Shown piece by piece: positions 25,344 through 36,502 of a stretch of DNA of 64,000 nt (position 1 is the stretch's first letter; the number at the start of each line of letters is the position of its first letter). Source of the stretch: Taenia hydatigena (lineage: Eukaryota; Platyhelminthes; Cestoda; Cyclophyllidea; Taeniidae); assembly GCA_036345935.2 (NCBI GenBank), contig JADWOT020001887.1, positions 62,001 to 126,000 on the forward strand. Reading direction: 5' to 3'. Below the pieces are notes generated by a model. It ran no database searches. It saw only the letters and a program-made list of their open reading frames with translations, and had not been told where the DNA came from. Made by a program: the position numbers and the translations under genes.

Positions 25344-26139
25344 ATGTCCAACTTTACAGTGAAAAGCCTTTGAGACGTCCTCAGTCCAGAACAACTCCCG
25401 ATTCTGGCAACGTTGCAAGCGAACGCTATTGGCAATTTAATTATTTCATCACACTTATGATCACTCTTGCTTGTATGCCCTGGTATCTTGATTTTTTTAC
25501 TTTTATTACCGCTTTCTATTCAGGTGAGTGGAAGATAAACTCATCTGCAGTCCCAATGATCACGTATTTGCATCCAGTCCAGCCTGCAGGGTTGGGATCA
25601 AACAGACCGATCGAATGCTCAGAATAGCAAACTCGACATGAATAAACCCTTGACCCATATAAGGTCCGAGATAGCATCTACTTACATGCGACTGTACGTG
25701 TTCTTATTCCATTCATTTTGCTCCTACAGGTGCATCCAATGCAGAACGCTTAGTTGTACCCGAGGGAGGATCAAACTCGGGTTCTCAATAATCCACCACA
25801 TCGTCTTCGTTGTCTACCGCGCAACAGCAAGTACAACAAGAAACACCATCTGCTTCACAAAGGGCGGAAGAGACATTATCTGCTCTGACTAAATCTCTCC
25901 CTGTGCATTTGTCACAGAACAATGACGAAGACGAACAACCCCAACTGTGTCCTTCGCCACCAAAACGGCTGAAAATTGATGGGGCTACCCACAGTAAATC
26001 CGGCGTATTAGAGACAGCGCCTGTATTTCCTCTACACAGACTTAAATCGTCTAGCACTTCAAGGCCTCTACTACAACAACCATCCTGCAATGACTTGTCT
26101 TTGCCTACAAAGCAAGGTGGAGGCAGTACGTTAAGTGTG
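25344..26139 (+). pseudogene. NK2-class homeobox gene fragment, copy 2 (first and middle exons)
   Basis: ATGTCCAACTTTACAGTG at 25,344 gives MSNFTVKSL, then TGA where the 19 kb copy has Leu, then a PEQLP remnant. A clean donor-like CAG/GTGAGT follows at about 25,524. The middle exon starts after CTCCTACAG at 25,731 (GASNAERLVVPEGGSNSGSQ), is interrupted by TAA at 25,789-25,791, then stays open with QQQVQQETPSASQ, a basic PPKRLKID stretch that may be a nuclear localisation signal, and SSSTSRPLLQQPS. Homology ends near 26,128, where an inverted unit begins, so the homeodomain exons are missing and the open frame runs artificially into antisense sequence up to 26,235. Confidence 0.72.
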
Positions 26140-26245
26140 CTATGGAAATTTTGCAGAAAATGCGGTTTGCATGTAGCTCTGCTAGATGTTGGAGTTGTTC
26201 AGGATCGAGGGGGTCCAAAAGGCCTTTCACTGTAAAGTTGGAAAC
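26140..26245 (-). pseudogene. NK2-class first-exon fragment, copy 3 (inverted)
   Basis: Read on the minus strand from 26,245, GTTTCCAACTTTACAGTGAAA matches the first-exon remnant at 18,984 and translates to SNFTVKGLLDPLDPEQLQHL. It is nearer to the 19 kb copy than to the 25 kb copy, since it shares the GTT in place of ATG. It meets copy 2 head to head at about 26,130-26,140. Confidence 0.75.
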
Positions 26246-26960
26246 AATGAATTTGTAACCGCACAATTCTGCGCTGTTTTATGACTGAATTACTTGCTGC
26301 GCTTGTAAACTATAAAACCAGTAAAATCTTAGTTTACGGGTCAAGCCAATAACATTCAGCAGTCTTTGATCGTGTCGATTTTTTGAGGAGAGAAGAAGAG
26401 CTGGGTAATTTTTAAAATTCTAGTCTAAGGGGCTCTGTATTCTGATGCTTAGTTTGCTTTTAATTTGGACCTCCTACTTTCACTTCATCGTCTGACTGCT
26501 AACTGCATTTGTTTCCTGTTCACCTAATGGAAGTCTCCTTGAAGATGAAAATAATAGAGGCTGATGGATGGGTCATATGCAGCTTTACCCATTAATGTAA
26601 AAGCTGCAAAGCTGTAAATTAATCAATTTATCCCCCAAACTTGTTATACGTAGATTTTCAAGGTAGGAACTCGAGATTTTACAATGGTAGAGTCAAATAG
26701 GGCCCTCAATAAAGTCTCTGCTGTTAAAGTGTCGAAATTTCCATCAAATGTTAAAGCTAGGTAAAAAGGTTGTGGAAATCAGTTTTTGGTATTGCCAGAA
26801 CTTTACGGAAACATATTCTGGACAACACATGGAGGTGGAGTTTCTTGACAAGTGTGGTAGGTAATCTTGCATTCATACCTCCATGAATGCCTTTTAGAAA
26901 GTCGAATTCATCGTCAATTCGTGAATAGAATTTATGCAATTTTACGTTGTGTTTTATGAA
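26246..26960 (-). repeat. inverted copy of the NK2 5' flank
   Basis: Reverse complement of about 18,331-18,984. Anchors are GGGGCTCTGTATTCTGATGC at 26,429 and AACTTTACGGAAACATATTC near 26,800. No gene. Confidence 0.75.
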
Positions 26961-27386
26961 TTTCGTTTCACAAAAATTGGCGCCTTTCTGCTAAACATGG
27001 TTTTTTAGGTCCATTTTGACCTGTGAAGGTGTGGTGAAACAGCGACTTCTAACTGTGGCACCACAATATCCCTTTCCTGGATGTGATATTTCCTCTAGAA
27101 TGAGTGGCGGAGTGTCACAACGTAGTCTACTCAATAAGTATATCGAGTTCAACCTTAACTTGAGCACTTCTGGTTCCAATTCGAGAGGGTGGAAGCCAGC
27201 ACTCACATCAACTTTTCCAGATGGTAACCCTGACACCCTACCACTGGGCGCTGAAACCAACCCCAAGCACCAACTTGGTTTCAAGGAAAAGAGAGATATT
27301 ACACCAAGACTAAGTAATTGGTGTAAATTCCCAAATGAGATGCGTGACACAGACGAACAATGATAAATTAGTGCCTGAAACGACAC
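26961..27386 (-). repeat. R repeat, copy 4 (inverted, open on both strands)
   Basis: Inverted counterpart of 17,870-18,254. The minus strand is open for 131 codons (26,991-27,386) and the plus strand for 115 codons (27,016-27,363). Together with the two preceding features it makes about 1.2 kb of inverted duplication of 17,870-19,060. Confidence 0.8.
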
Positions 27387-27540
27387 TGGTAAATCAAAAT
27401 CTCACAAAGCTCCAAGCATAGGCAAATAAAGAAGCGCATAAAGATGGGGAGAACAGAACGTTTGAATCGTTAATTATTCTAATTATAATGAGAGAGCTTT
27501 AAAAGTTAAAAGAAAGGAATACCCCCAAAATAGGCTTTCC
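27387..27540 (-). repeat. SD1 fragment, inverted
   Basis: Reverse complement of about 15,650-15,790 in SD1 copy b; the anchor TAATTATTCTAATTATAATG at 27,470 matches CATTATAATTAGAATAATTA at about 15,672. R copy 4 and SD1 therefore sit next to each other here, as R copy 1 and SD1 copy b do at 16,050. Confidence 0.75.
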
Positions 27541-28244
27541 TCAATATCAAGCTCCTTGATTATGAGTAGTGTAACTAGGAATATTGGCTTATATCAGTCA
27601 ATAGATCTACATTTGAGCCGGTTAGATATCAAGGTCGCTGTGGGCTTCTCTGTGGGCTCTATTGCGAACTAGACATTACCTTTCTTTGTTATCCGAAACA
27701 GTCCTTTGAAGTGAGTGCATTTTCTGCACCACACGCACTAATTAACTTGCTTAGAAACCAAAGAAACATCGACAATTTAACTCACTTTCGCAGCGTACTG
27801 TCCAAAGGAAACCATTCAACCTATAGCCTTCTAATTCGCCTCTTCTATTAGTCTAATTTGGTCCTGATTGTGGAAGCATGATTAAAGTGCAGTTAACACA
27901 CATCTACGTGGAAAAAGTAGCCATGGTCAGTTCGTGCTCTTCTTACTTTTCACTGCTAACAAGTGTGAATTTAATTTGTGCTATGCTTAATGCACCTGCA
28001 TCAGTTGAATGTCCGTAGAAAATATGTTTGACATTTATACCCTTTGCGCATAGCACTTAAGTTCAATGACAGAATATTTTTTAGGAAAACAATCAAAATC
28101 GCCACGAAAGCTCACAATTTTGGACAGAGCTTGCGGCATTTGTGACAGCGTGAAGTTGTTGTTCTTCCATCAACAAATAGTTCATTTACACTTAAATACA
28201 GTGAAATACAAAAGGCTGTTTACCATTCCCGCAACCTCGATAAT
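27541..28244. other. unassigned region left of the palindrome arm
   Basis: No gene seen. The partner of this segment in the right arm, if any, would lie beyond base 64,000, so this may also belong to the palindrome. Confidence 0.4.
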
Positions 28245-29186
28245 GCTTTGCATTTACCCGAGGTGTACTTTACTCAAGCGACCCACTTGTGTTGACGACT
28301 TTGCTAGAACTCACCAACATTCACAAATGTTTCGAGTGGAAAAAATTAAATCATGTGTCTAATGGTTCTTGCCCGGGCAAAGCGCCAAAAAGCAGTACGC
28401 AAGCCTGCTTTAACATAGTTTCCATCCACCGATTTGAGAAAAAATTCCAAAGCTTGATGTAACAATCATTTAGTGGACGCAAAGTGTTAATGATTCATTT
28501 ATAAAGCAAAACCTGTACACAGGATGCAATTCTTTTAGAAGCATGTGATTCGGTTTTGAGGTGGGACGGTCCGTGAAAAAATCAGTGAGGTTTGAAATAA
28601 CCCCCAAATGCGTACATTCCCTCAGCGGAAGGCGTTGGTTGCATTTCAGCTTATCCCACGCTTATCGGTCTGATGAACCTGGTCTTAAATTATTCATATG
28701 TACATCGTTACTTTCAGCTTCCATGTGTTGCAAAGCCACGTTCTCGCAACACCCATAACGCCTTCATCCGTTCAAGTGTTCGCCTCCCATACTGTTACGA
28801 TCACTTCAAGACAATCGTTAGCCCCTCTCAAATGCATTCATTCATCCACCAAATACTCGGCCTTGTATATACAATGTGTGACTATCTTCGCTACCTTGTT
28901 TGACCACATCTTGGCAGATGCATCTTAGTAGTTGCCTAAAGTTGAGAAATGAGATTTGGTCAAAGAATGACGAGCAACCAGGTTAAACAACTCGACTCAG
29001 CTAAACTTTTCCATTCTTATCTTCATGACTGCCAAAATCACTGCTCTACAGAGTAACGAAGGGCCTGTGGTAGTGCTCAGATAATTTTAAGTGTGGCAAA
29101 CAAAGCTCATTTGTAAAATCAAGAAATCATTCACAAAGACTTAGGCCATGGAAGTTCGTATTTGGACTTTCTAAACTAATGATTCC

Positions 29187-29229
29187 ATTATTACATTGTC
29201 CAAATTCACTAACTGGACAATGTAATAAT
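29187..29229. repeat. perfect 16-bp inverted repeat (hairpin), left arm
   Basis: ATTATTACATTGTCCA at 29,187-29,202 and its exact reverse complement at 29,214-29,229 are separated by 11 bases. It may be a foldback or MITE remnant, or a stem in a transcript. The right arm has the identical structure. Confidence 0.85.
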
Positions 29230-29352
29230 CTGGGATCTACATCAGTTGATGCGTAAGTTTAAGGAAATCATTATATCCAATTATACAAGAAACTGAGCTC
29301 TGTTAAGTTTCAATGTTGTTTGGTTAATTGCTTTTGCTATTAGAATACAAAG

Positions 29353-29661
29353 TTAGCAAAAGGAAAGGCATTCAACAACTCTCCAAAAACAGGGCGTCGG
29401 TCTCCCTCTAACTGGTCGAAATTGGTTGAAGTGTGCTATCGCATGTGCGATATCATCGTTCATAAAACAGTAAAGGCCTTGGCTATGCAAAAAAATATAC
29501 ATTCCGTCTGATACGCATCCAAGCCGTAGATATTTTGGCGCATTGATTCGCAAAATGCATAACAAGATAATGTTCTTTTCGGTGCTATCTCTCATCAGTC
29601 CAGTACTACGCAATGAGTACACGCTCACTTTGAAAAATCTAAATTTATGCAATGCAGACAT
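29353..29661 (-). CDS. unidentified open frame, identical in both arms
   Basis: 102 codons with no stop, encoding exactly the same protein as 62,587-62,895 in the right arm. No signal peptide or domain is recognised. Identity extends to the flanking nucleotides and to an overlapping opposite-strand frame, so it reflects recent homogenisation of the arms rather than protein-level constraint. It could be chance. Confidence 0.2.
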   Translation of the reverse strand: MSALHKFRFFKVSVYSLRSTGLMRDSTEKNIILLCILRINAPKYLRLGCVSDGMYIFLHSQGLYCFMNDDIAHAIAHFNQFRPVRGRPTPCFWRVVECLSFC

Positions 29662-31045
29662 TTCCTCTCAAAAGACTTCGATTAAGATAAAGGAGATGTC
29701 GAATGAAATTATCTCAATTCAATTGAAAACAGCAGCGATGAGGCTGCTTCTGAAGCCAGTCCAACAGTCGGATCCGTAGCATATAGTTTCTTCATTATCA
29801 GTATGGTGTGCAATGCTTGCGCTAAATTCATTTTAACGTCGTCGACGAAGCGCGCTGACCGGCTTGACATTGACATCGGCGCACACACACCTCGATTGTG
29901 GTTACCCTATCCAGCCTTCCTGGAAGGGGATGCCTCAGACGCGTCATTCACGACTTTGTCTCCGGATTGGCCTCCTCGAATTGGTAAGACAGAAACTCGC
30001 AGACGTTTGATTTCGACACAATAACCAACTGTTCGCTCCAATGTTGGAAAGTGTTCAGGCAACTGTCCGTAAGCATCATCTAAGACCAATCAGGAAGGAC
30101 ATTTGGCTTCAAATGCAAAGCATAATTGCTCTTCTTTTGCAATAATATCAGCAAAGTAGCATCGAAGAAATTCACTTTTACAATCAACTCGATGACTCGG
30201 GATATCAATTTTAGTCCTGTTTCTGCAAATGATAGGATAAAAGGAGGAACTGCTTCCGAAGGGCTTCAGGTAAAGTAGCGACCATCAAAAACCTAACTAA
30301 GTAGTGACCCAAGGACTTTAAAACGCGTTGATCAGATAACTGCCAAGTACAAATTAGGTGTCCACCCCATGCCACAGAACCGCTGGACCCTGCTGCTGCC
30401 TTAAGTCAAAGATTAACCACAATTTTAAGCGTGTGCGCTTGGTCAATCTTCGAACTTCAGTAGAGTTCTGGCTGGTTAACTGATAAGGCCTTGGTTTCCT
30501 CAAGGCAAAGACTACGGGGTCGTGGTGTCAGACGTTCGCGTCAACACGAATTGACAATATTTTTAAGTGGGTCTAGGCTTTGGAGAAGTACGATTAGCCT
30601 ACAAGTGCTGAGATCTGAAACACGCTTTGTCCGAAAACGCTGCGATAACTTCTGCCTGCTGCATTTAGTAAATTGGCAACAAAGGTTGCAAAAACTCGAC
30701 AAAAAGAACAAAGGATTAAAATCAACTGCTAAAATGATGTGACAGGGGAGCGCAACATGTAAGCGCTGTCAAAACATGTGAAGAAAACAAAGGACATGGA
30801 AAGGTGTGAAGGGCACTAAGAACGTCAAATGGGAATGAATATTGCGAGGAGCCAAATATTATGGAAAAATCAGTACAACCTATAAGAATAAGGAAAGTGA
30901 TGAAAATGAGCCGAAAATAGTTACTTCGCACTGCTTGGGTGGTAGAATTGGTAGAGTAGTAGGATAAAGAACTAAAAAGTGTGCAGTTGCAATGGTGTCC
31001 ATTCTTGGCAAGATGTATAAATTTACTGTTTAAAGCTCGCAAGCT

Positions 31046-31119
31046 CATCTGCGTGGCCTAACGGCTAGGACGTCCACCTTCTAAATAAGGGATTGTGGGT
31101 TCAAGTCTCACCGTAGGTG
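31046..31119 (+). tRNA. tRNA-like sequence (possible tRNA-Arg-TCT pseudogene or SINE head)
   Basis: It contains a pol III A box (TGGCCTAACGG) and B box (GGTTCAAGTCT). A T arm (GTGGG / CTCAC, loop TTCAAGT) and a wobble-containing 7-bp acceptor stem (CATCTGC / GTAGGTG) can be drawn. The TTCTAAA loop would put TCT at the anticodon, but the 5-bp anticodon stem is poor. This points to a decayed tRNA or tRNA-derived repeat. It lies convergent with tRNA-Met 137 bases away. Confidence 0.5.
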
Positions 31120-31256
31120 TCCCGTTTACCCACACCAACGTGCGCTCTTTTGCGGTAGTGCCAACAGGTGTCTAAGAATGTCCACATGCGTGATCGCAGC
31201 TGTCCCTTCACAGCTTGTTATCAGGTGCCAAAGGAAAATCCTCAGAGGAAAAGCAC

Positions 31257-31330
31257 TGCCCAGAGCGAGACTCGAACTCGCGACCTTCAGATTATGAGAC
31301 TGACGCGCTAACCAACTGCGCTACCCGGGC
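31257..31330 (-). tRNA. tRNA-Met (CAT), elongator, left arm
   Basis: Cloverleaf of 74 nt including the discriminator A. The acceptor stem is GCCCGGG / TCTGGGC, the D arm AGCGCAGTTGGTTAGCGC, the anticodon loop CTCATAA, and the T arm CGCGAGTTCGAGTCTCG. The A box (TAGCGCAGTTGG) and B box (GGTCGCGAGTTCGAGTC region) are intact. Elongator rather than initiator is indicated by the close match to metazoan elongator Met (GTCAGTCTCATAATCTGA). Identical to the right-arm copy. Confidence 0.97.
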
Positions 31331-34300
31331 GCCTCACCGCCCCAATAGCGGTTTTTACTTAACTTACAATTACGGGAGGGTACCTTGTAACGAAACGTAG
31401 AGCGGAACGGATTTGTTGGATTCGATGCTCCAGCACATACGGCATCAATTATGCACGGCTGTGTTCAGGTTGATTTAGTGAATGTCTGCTTAAATCAAAG
31501 AAAAGTGCACCTACGCCTTGGTTTAGACGAGATCCGGTTAGGGCTGACGCAGTTTTCTGTCCGACGTAGCAAAACGAATGGGAGAACCAATGATAGGAGG
31601 CGTTGGCGACGGTCTTTTTAACCAGTAAGTAGTGTTTTCCAGTGTAAAAAGTGGTGAATACAGGGGAAGGTGGTACGTCACGTGACGAATTCGCGCCCAA
31701 AATTTAGCCATGTATGAGCGGTAATGTGTGATTTGAGGAATTGATGGGTGGAAAGAATTATCACTCACTTGGATTTCGACTGCTGCGGAAGAGTTAGTTA
31801 ACAAAGATGGTGGGAAGGTGGGAATGTATTTATGACCCCCATATTATGCAGTCAATTACAGCTGGTGGTTCGATAAGAGAACTTGCATTTTTGTCAATGC
31901 TAGAACACTTTATAAAATGAAGCATTTTCTCTAACCAAGTGAGCACGAGAAGTGAGGCAAAAAAATTATTTGGCTCAAACGTACCCTAAGAGTTTCCCAT
32001 GTTAGTTGAGCAACTGGCTAATTCTTACTTCTAATCTGATTTCACATCTGAAGACGGCAAGGATATCGTCGCGATGCAAACTTCCAGACTGCCAGTGTAC
32101 ACCTCGATCAGTGAGCTGCAACATTTGCAACGCGATGATTACAGTAAATTCGGTGATCATGCCTATAGCTATACGTGCATATTTTATCTATTTGGCAACA
32201 GGGAAAAGTGGCAGGTTGTGGGTGATATGCTCAAATGCATGATGAGCCATCGTTTGATTGGCTTGCTTGCAAGTGGGTCAGCTGGCAGTGGAGTTATCTA
32301 GTCTCACCACCGAATGCGTTTTGTATGCTTAAAAATGTCATGGTAAAATCCTTCATCATGGAAACAGAGGTTATTTAAATCAAACTTGATGACCAAGACA
32401 TTCATTCGCCAGTTAAGATTTCTTCATTATGAGATTTCGGACGACTAAACTAACAAATACTGGTGTGTTGTACCAAATCGACGCTTTCTTTAAAGAAAAG
32501 ACTCTTTGTATAAACGTGGTTTGAGGGTCGCAAACCGAATTTAATTACTTCCATATATTTACTTCCATTTCTCCTTTCTTACGACTAGCTAGACCTTGAA
32601 TATTTCAACATCGTCGATGGATCTTATAATCCATTCGAAGCCGATGGAGGAGTGGGATGCTCGAGACCTCTTCTCAGGCTTCTCTTCACTCCATTTAGTC
32701 ACGATAACGCAGACAATTCCCGACTATTGGTTTCAATAATTTTGTAACTTGATGAGAAGTATTCCATTGTGTTGAAGTGCACCTCATGGTGACAAGTGGC
32801 TGCTGAATTTGTTTTTAGCGGATGGGCTCAATGGGTGTCTTAATCGACAGGTTTGTTTGCTCCTCCTATTGCTGTTTCTTTCAAAATGCATTGCTATTTC
32901 CAATGATGCTACTCAATTAACATTAGTAACACTTTTATATTTCAGCATACCGGACCCAATTAAGTTCAGTGACTGAGAGTCGCAGTCTGCATTCGCTTCG
33001 AACGCCTTCTTTTCACAGCCAAGTAGAGTTAAACTTGGGGAGAACATGAGTGAAAAATTCGCATTTGCACAAAAAGACTTGGTCATCGACACGTGCGTGG
33101 ACCGTACTGCACACTGTAAAAATTTCTAAGAGGCTTGCGTACCACATGAGCTTGCGATTGACCCTGCCATTGCCCCCACTTGTAAAAATTCTTAGTAATT
33201 CATTCGTACTAGTCTTAAAAGCAAAAACAGATGTATCAAGCACAATTTTGGACTTTCAGTGATATGCTTTAGCCATTGTAGTGCAAGCGAGGTCAATCAT
33301 AAACTGGTTGCTGCGGATGCAACTGCGGCAATTACTAGATGGCTGCTTCCCCATCTATTTTAGCTGCAAGAACCTTCATGAAGCTCCTCCAATACTTGAA
33401 AAGCATTTGTACCAAACGTACCATAGACTCTGCTCACCATGAAGTGAATCACCCTCAGACACTAGCATTCAAACAGTTTGCCAATTCTGAGTTAGTATTT
33501 CCGACAAGCGCTTTTAATCTAAAGTCCAATTACGCATGCACCAAAAAGCATAGGTATGTTCAAAACTTGCCACGCTTTGTGCTAACATGTTGCAGTAGTG
33601 CAATACGATAGCGAAATGCCAAGCACGCCTGGGTTGTACAGACCATGTTATGTGTGGCAGAGTTATTACAAGATGCCATGGTAAGGTTGCTTACTGGATA
33701 TTGGCGAAGAATGGAACCATCTCGATTTGCTTAAAGGATTACCCATACTGCTCTTTGGCCTTAAGAAGACTTATTTGAAGATTAGGATTATGTCTCACCG
33801 CCGATATTCATGTGAGTTATTGCGCAGATTGCCGCGCCTCAACTGTCTACATCCAGCATGCTCAGTCCGGTAGCAATGGTTCTGCGACATTACAATGTAA
33901 ACGCTTTAGCAATGTCTTGATCATAGTCCTTAAAAAGCACGCGCCAATTCTTCTTTTAAATGGATTACAGTAACAAGTAGAATGGTCCAATACGAGAGTA
34001 AATCATTTCGGTCAATACAGTTAAACGGATGGTAATAAGCATTAAAAATTTTGAGCTGTCAACGAATACAGCATACCAGTGCTGATTGAAGACTACTTAG
34101 CACCTCGTAGAAGCAGTGGGAGCAGCAAAATAGACGATGAGGATCGGTCCACCCATCACCTGTGCCAGCGATCTTCAAACCGAAAAACATCCACGTACCT
34201 GTCAAAAGAAATGCGACGATTAATAATATTCTCGGGCAATATGACGTTCTTTGATAATCCTACCAACGGAATAGGCAGATTTATGCTTAGTCTGACAGTG

Positions 34301-36139
34301 GCGTAGGCTGCACTTTGACGTCTCGATCGTAGGAGAAACCCACTACTTCGACTTAGGTTCGTTCAAATCGCGTCTGCCGAAGTTGAATGGGGCGCAATGT
34401 TTGTTCATTTATGAAGAAAAGCAGACCAAAGTACCCTCCCAAAGATTACCTCAGCCGTGCCGCTTTCACTAAGCAAAAATGATACCAGAAAAATTCGGAT
34501 AATACAAATGCTGCCAAGCGATTGCCAAGAAATGAGAAACACAATAGCTAGCGATTCCTTTTATGAGACATAAATGTTCCAATTGAAAAGGTATAAAGTG
34601 CATCAGCTCATTAGTACCTAAAAACGCATCAGGGGGTGATAAGATAGCCAAATTCCATACTAAACTTATTCAGCAATGTTTCGAAGCCAATCAGTTGCAA
34701 CAGCAAAAGCAAACGCATTCATGTCCACATTAAGGGATAAAAATCCAGCAAAAAATAAAACATGAAAATTGAAAGATTTTGTAGTTTTAAAAAGTGGAAG
34801 TCACACGGTCACTACGTGGGGGATAGTGGTTTGCGCAAAGAAAAATCAACAGATAATGTAACAAATAAAAATAAATGACCAATGTATAAAAAAGAAAATC
34901 AAGCCATGTAAAAAGACAGCATCGGTGCCAACATGCTTAGTGGGTGTAACGCTTCAGTTTGCATTGGCATGTGCGCCAGTGAAGGATGCATGATGGCGAA
35001 TAGTGAATGGAATGATATGGGGACGGGTCCTGATGGGTGTGTGGATGTAAGGCGGATAAGAGGAGAAATGATACCATTATAAGCACGAATGCTTCTATTT
35101 GTTCTTTTCATGTGACATAGGCACGGTCGGAAACCTAGAACTGTCTCTTGATTTGAGGTGACGTTGGCTTTAGTTGTTGCGATCGCGTTCAGTGTCGGGC
35201 AGACAGGCATAAATGCTATGAATGTTCTATACATCCAAGTTCTTTGGATCCATTCTCTTCTGCACAGTGACTGTCCATTTTGCCCCACAACCAGATTTAA
35301 CATTGTGTGAAAAATAAATAACCTTGGATTCGGCGAAAAGTGTTTGTGTTATAAAAACAGCGACCGTCGTTGCAATGATTCAATAACCAGGCAATTATTG
35401 AATGGTACTGAATCCAATAATTCATTGGACCCACGGTTGGAGGTCGGGGTCCCACGCGAGTCAAATGGCATCTGCAGATGCTGTTGTAGGTGACAATGCA
35501 TCTATTTTTAACAATTTCCCGATTTACTAAAAGTGCATCCGAGTTCTGAGACACCTGCTTTTGTGATCGCAATTATGCTAAATTTGAACTCGTAACATTC
35601 GATCTTCTTATCGCAAGGAATATTTATTCAGGTTCAAGTCAAATTTCCGATTTAGGGTAAAGTGCAAGGCCACGCTCTGATCCATTCGACTTAGTTCATA
35701 GCAGATCTCATGATAAAAGGTGTTATCTTTACTTGCATCCCTCAGTGTGCTAATAGCGCAAACATTTCTCATTCCCTCTGAACGACAACACTGTTTGAAA
35801 TTATATCCAGGCAATTTTGCCTGGATCACACAGAAAAAGCTTTAAGCAGTTTATTCATCCTTCAGTTCTCGATGGTTCACATTAGGCGCTTACGAGGATG
35901 TGTATTTCTTTACAAACTACCTCGTTGTTTATGAGGGCGATTAAAGGTTTGCATGAATTTTGTTCATTGTACTACTTTGCACACAATGCATTGAAAGCGT
36001 CCCTCGTCTCGAGTTACTCATTTGAAGACTGCCAATTAGCCTGAAGGAGTAAGCTCAGCCAAAATGCTAGCATTTGTGAAAGAGTAAACCCGGTTCTATA
36101 TCCGAAGATCCGATTAGTCTGAAAAATGTTATTTACTGT
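31331..36139. other. left-arm region without recognised genes
   Basis: Open frames occur at 33,013-33,243 (-), 33,339-33,611 (+), 34,899-35,303 (-) and 35,297-35,572 (-), all mirrored in the right arm. The 33.4 kb frame differs from its mirror by several amino-acid replacements in a short span, which argues against selection. Bases 34,060-34,700 are a diverged paralogue of 41,270-42,310. No family is recognised. Confidence 0.45.
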
Positions 36140-36502
36140 TCAACCAACCAACCCCGTCGTATACTTAGCATTGGAGAATATTGTTATCTGGACGGCTTCC
36201 ATCTTGATGATTCCACAAGTGCATGCATCCAGGTCATCGGTGCTAGTGCGCAGTGTCTTACCGTCTTCTTCCATCTTAATTACGATGCGCCTCATTTGAA
36301 AGGCCGCAGTCGTGCCCATGAACAGCTTAGGTGAGATTACACACGTTTGATTCATATTATAGATAACAAGAGCAAAAAACATTCCGAGTTGCAAAGCGCT
36401 CATCTGGGCCGAGCAAGTTTTGTGAAGCACAAGATAGACACTGGTGAAGCCAGACCTATCTGCTAACCGCTTAGACTCATACCACGCACTTGCTAGAAGC
36501 AA
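36140..36502 (-). CDS. unidentified 120-codon frame, split by extra sequence in the right arm
   Basis: Open frame with the phrase MRRIVIKMEEDGKTLRTSTD near its C-terminal half. In the right arm the matching halves lie at about 54,985-55,183 and 56,490-56,640, separated by about 1.3 kb. The two halves are not bounded by GT..AG there. The family is unknown and it may not be a gene. Confidence 0.25.
   Translation of the reverse strand: MLLASAWYESKRLADRSGFTSVYLVLHKTCSAQMSALQLGMFFALVIYNMNQTCVISPKLFMGTTAAFQMRRIVIKMEEDGKTLRTSTDDLDACTCGIIKMEAVQITIFSNAKYTTGLVG

Noticed and set aside
29907..30089. Possible glycerophosphodiester phosphodiesterase exon (FPTLE..VGYCVEIK, minus strand; mirrored at 62,159-62,341)
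   Set aside because: The spacing between FPTLE and the EIK motif is shorter than in the family, no other family motif is found nearby, and the opposite strand is equally open.
33339..33611. Conserved 90-codon gene mirrored at 58,648-58,986
   Set aside because: Several radical replacements (R to C, D to Y, E to K) within about 30 codons between arms argue against a constrained protein.
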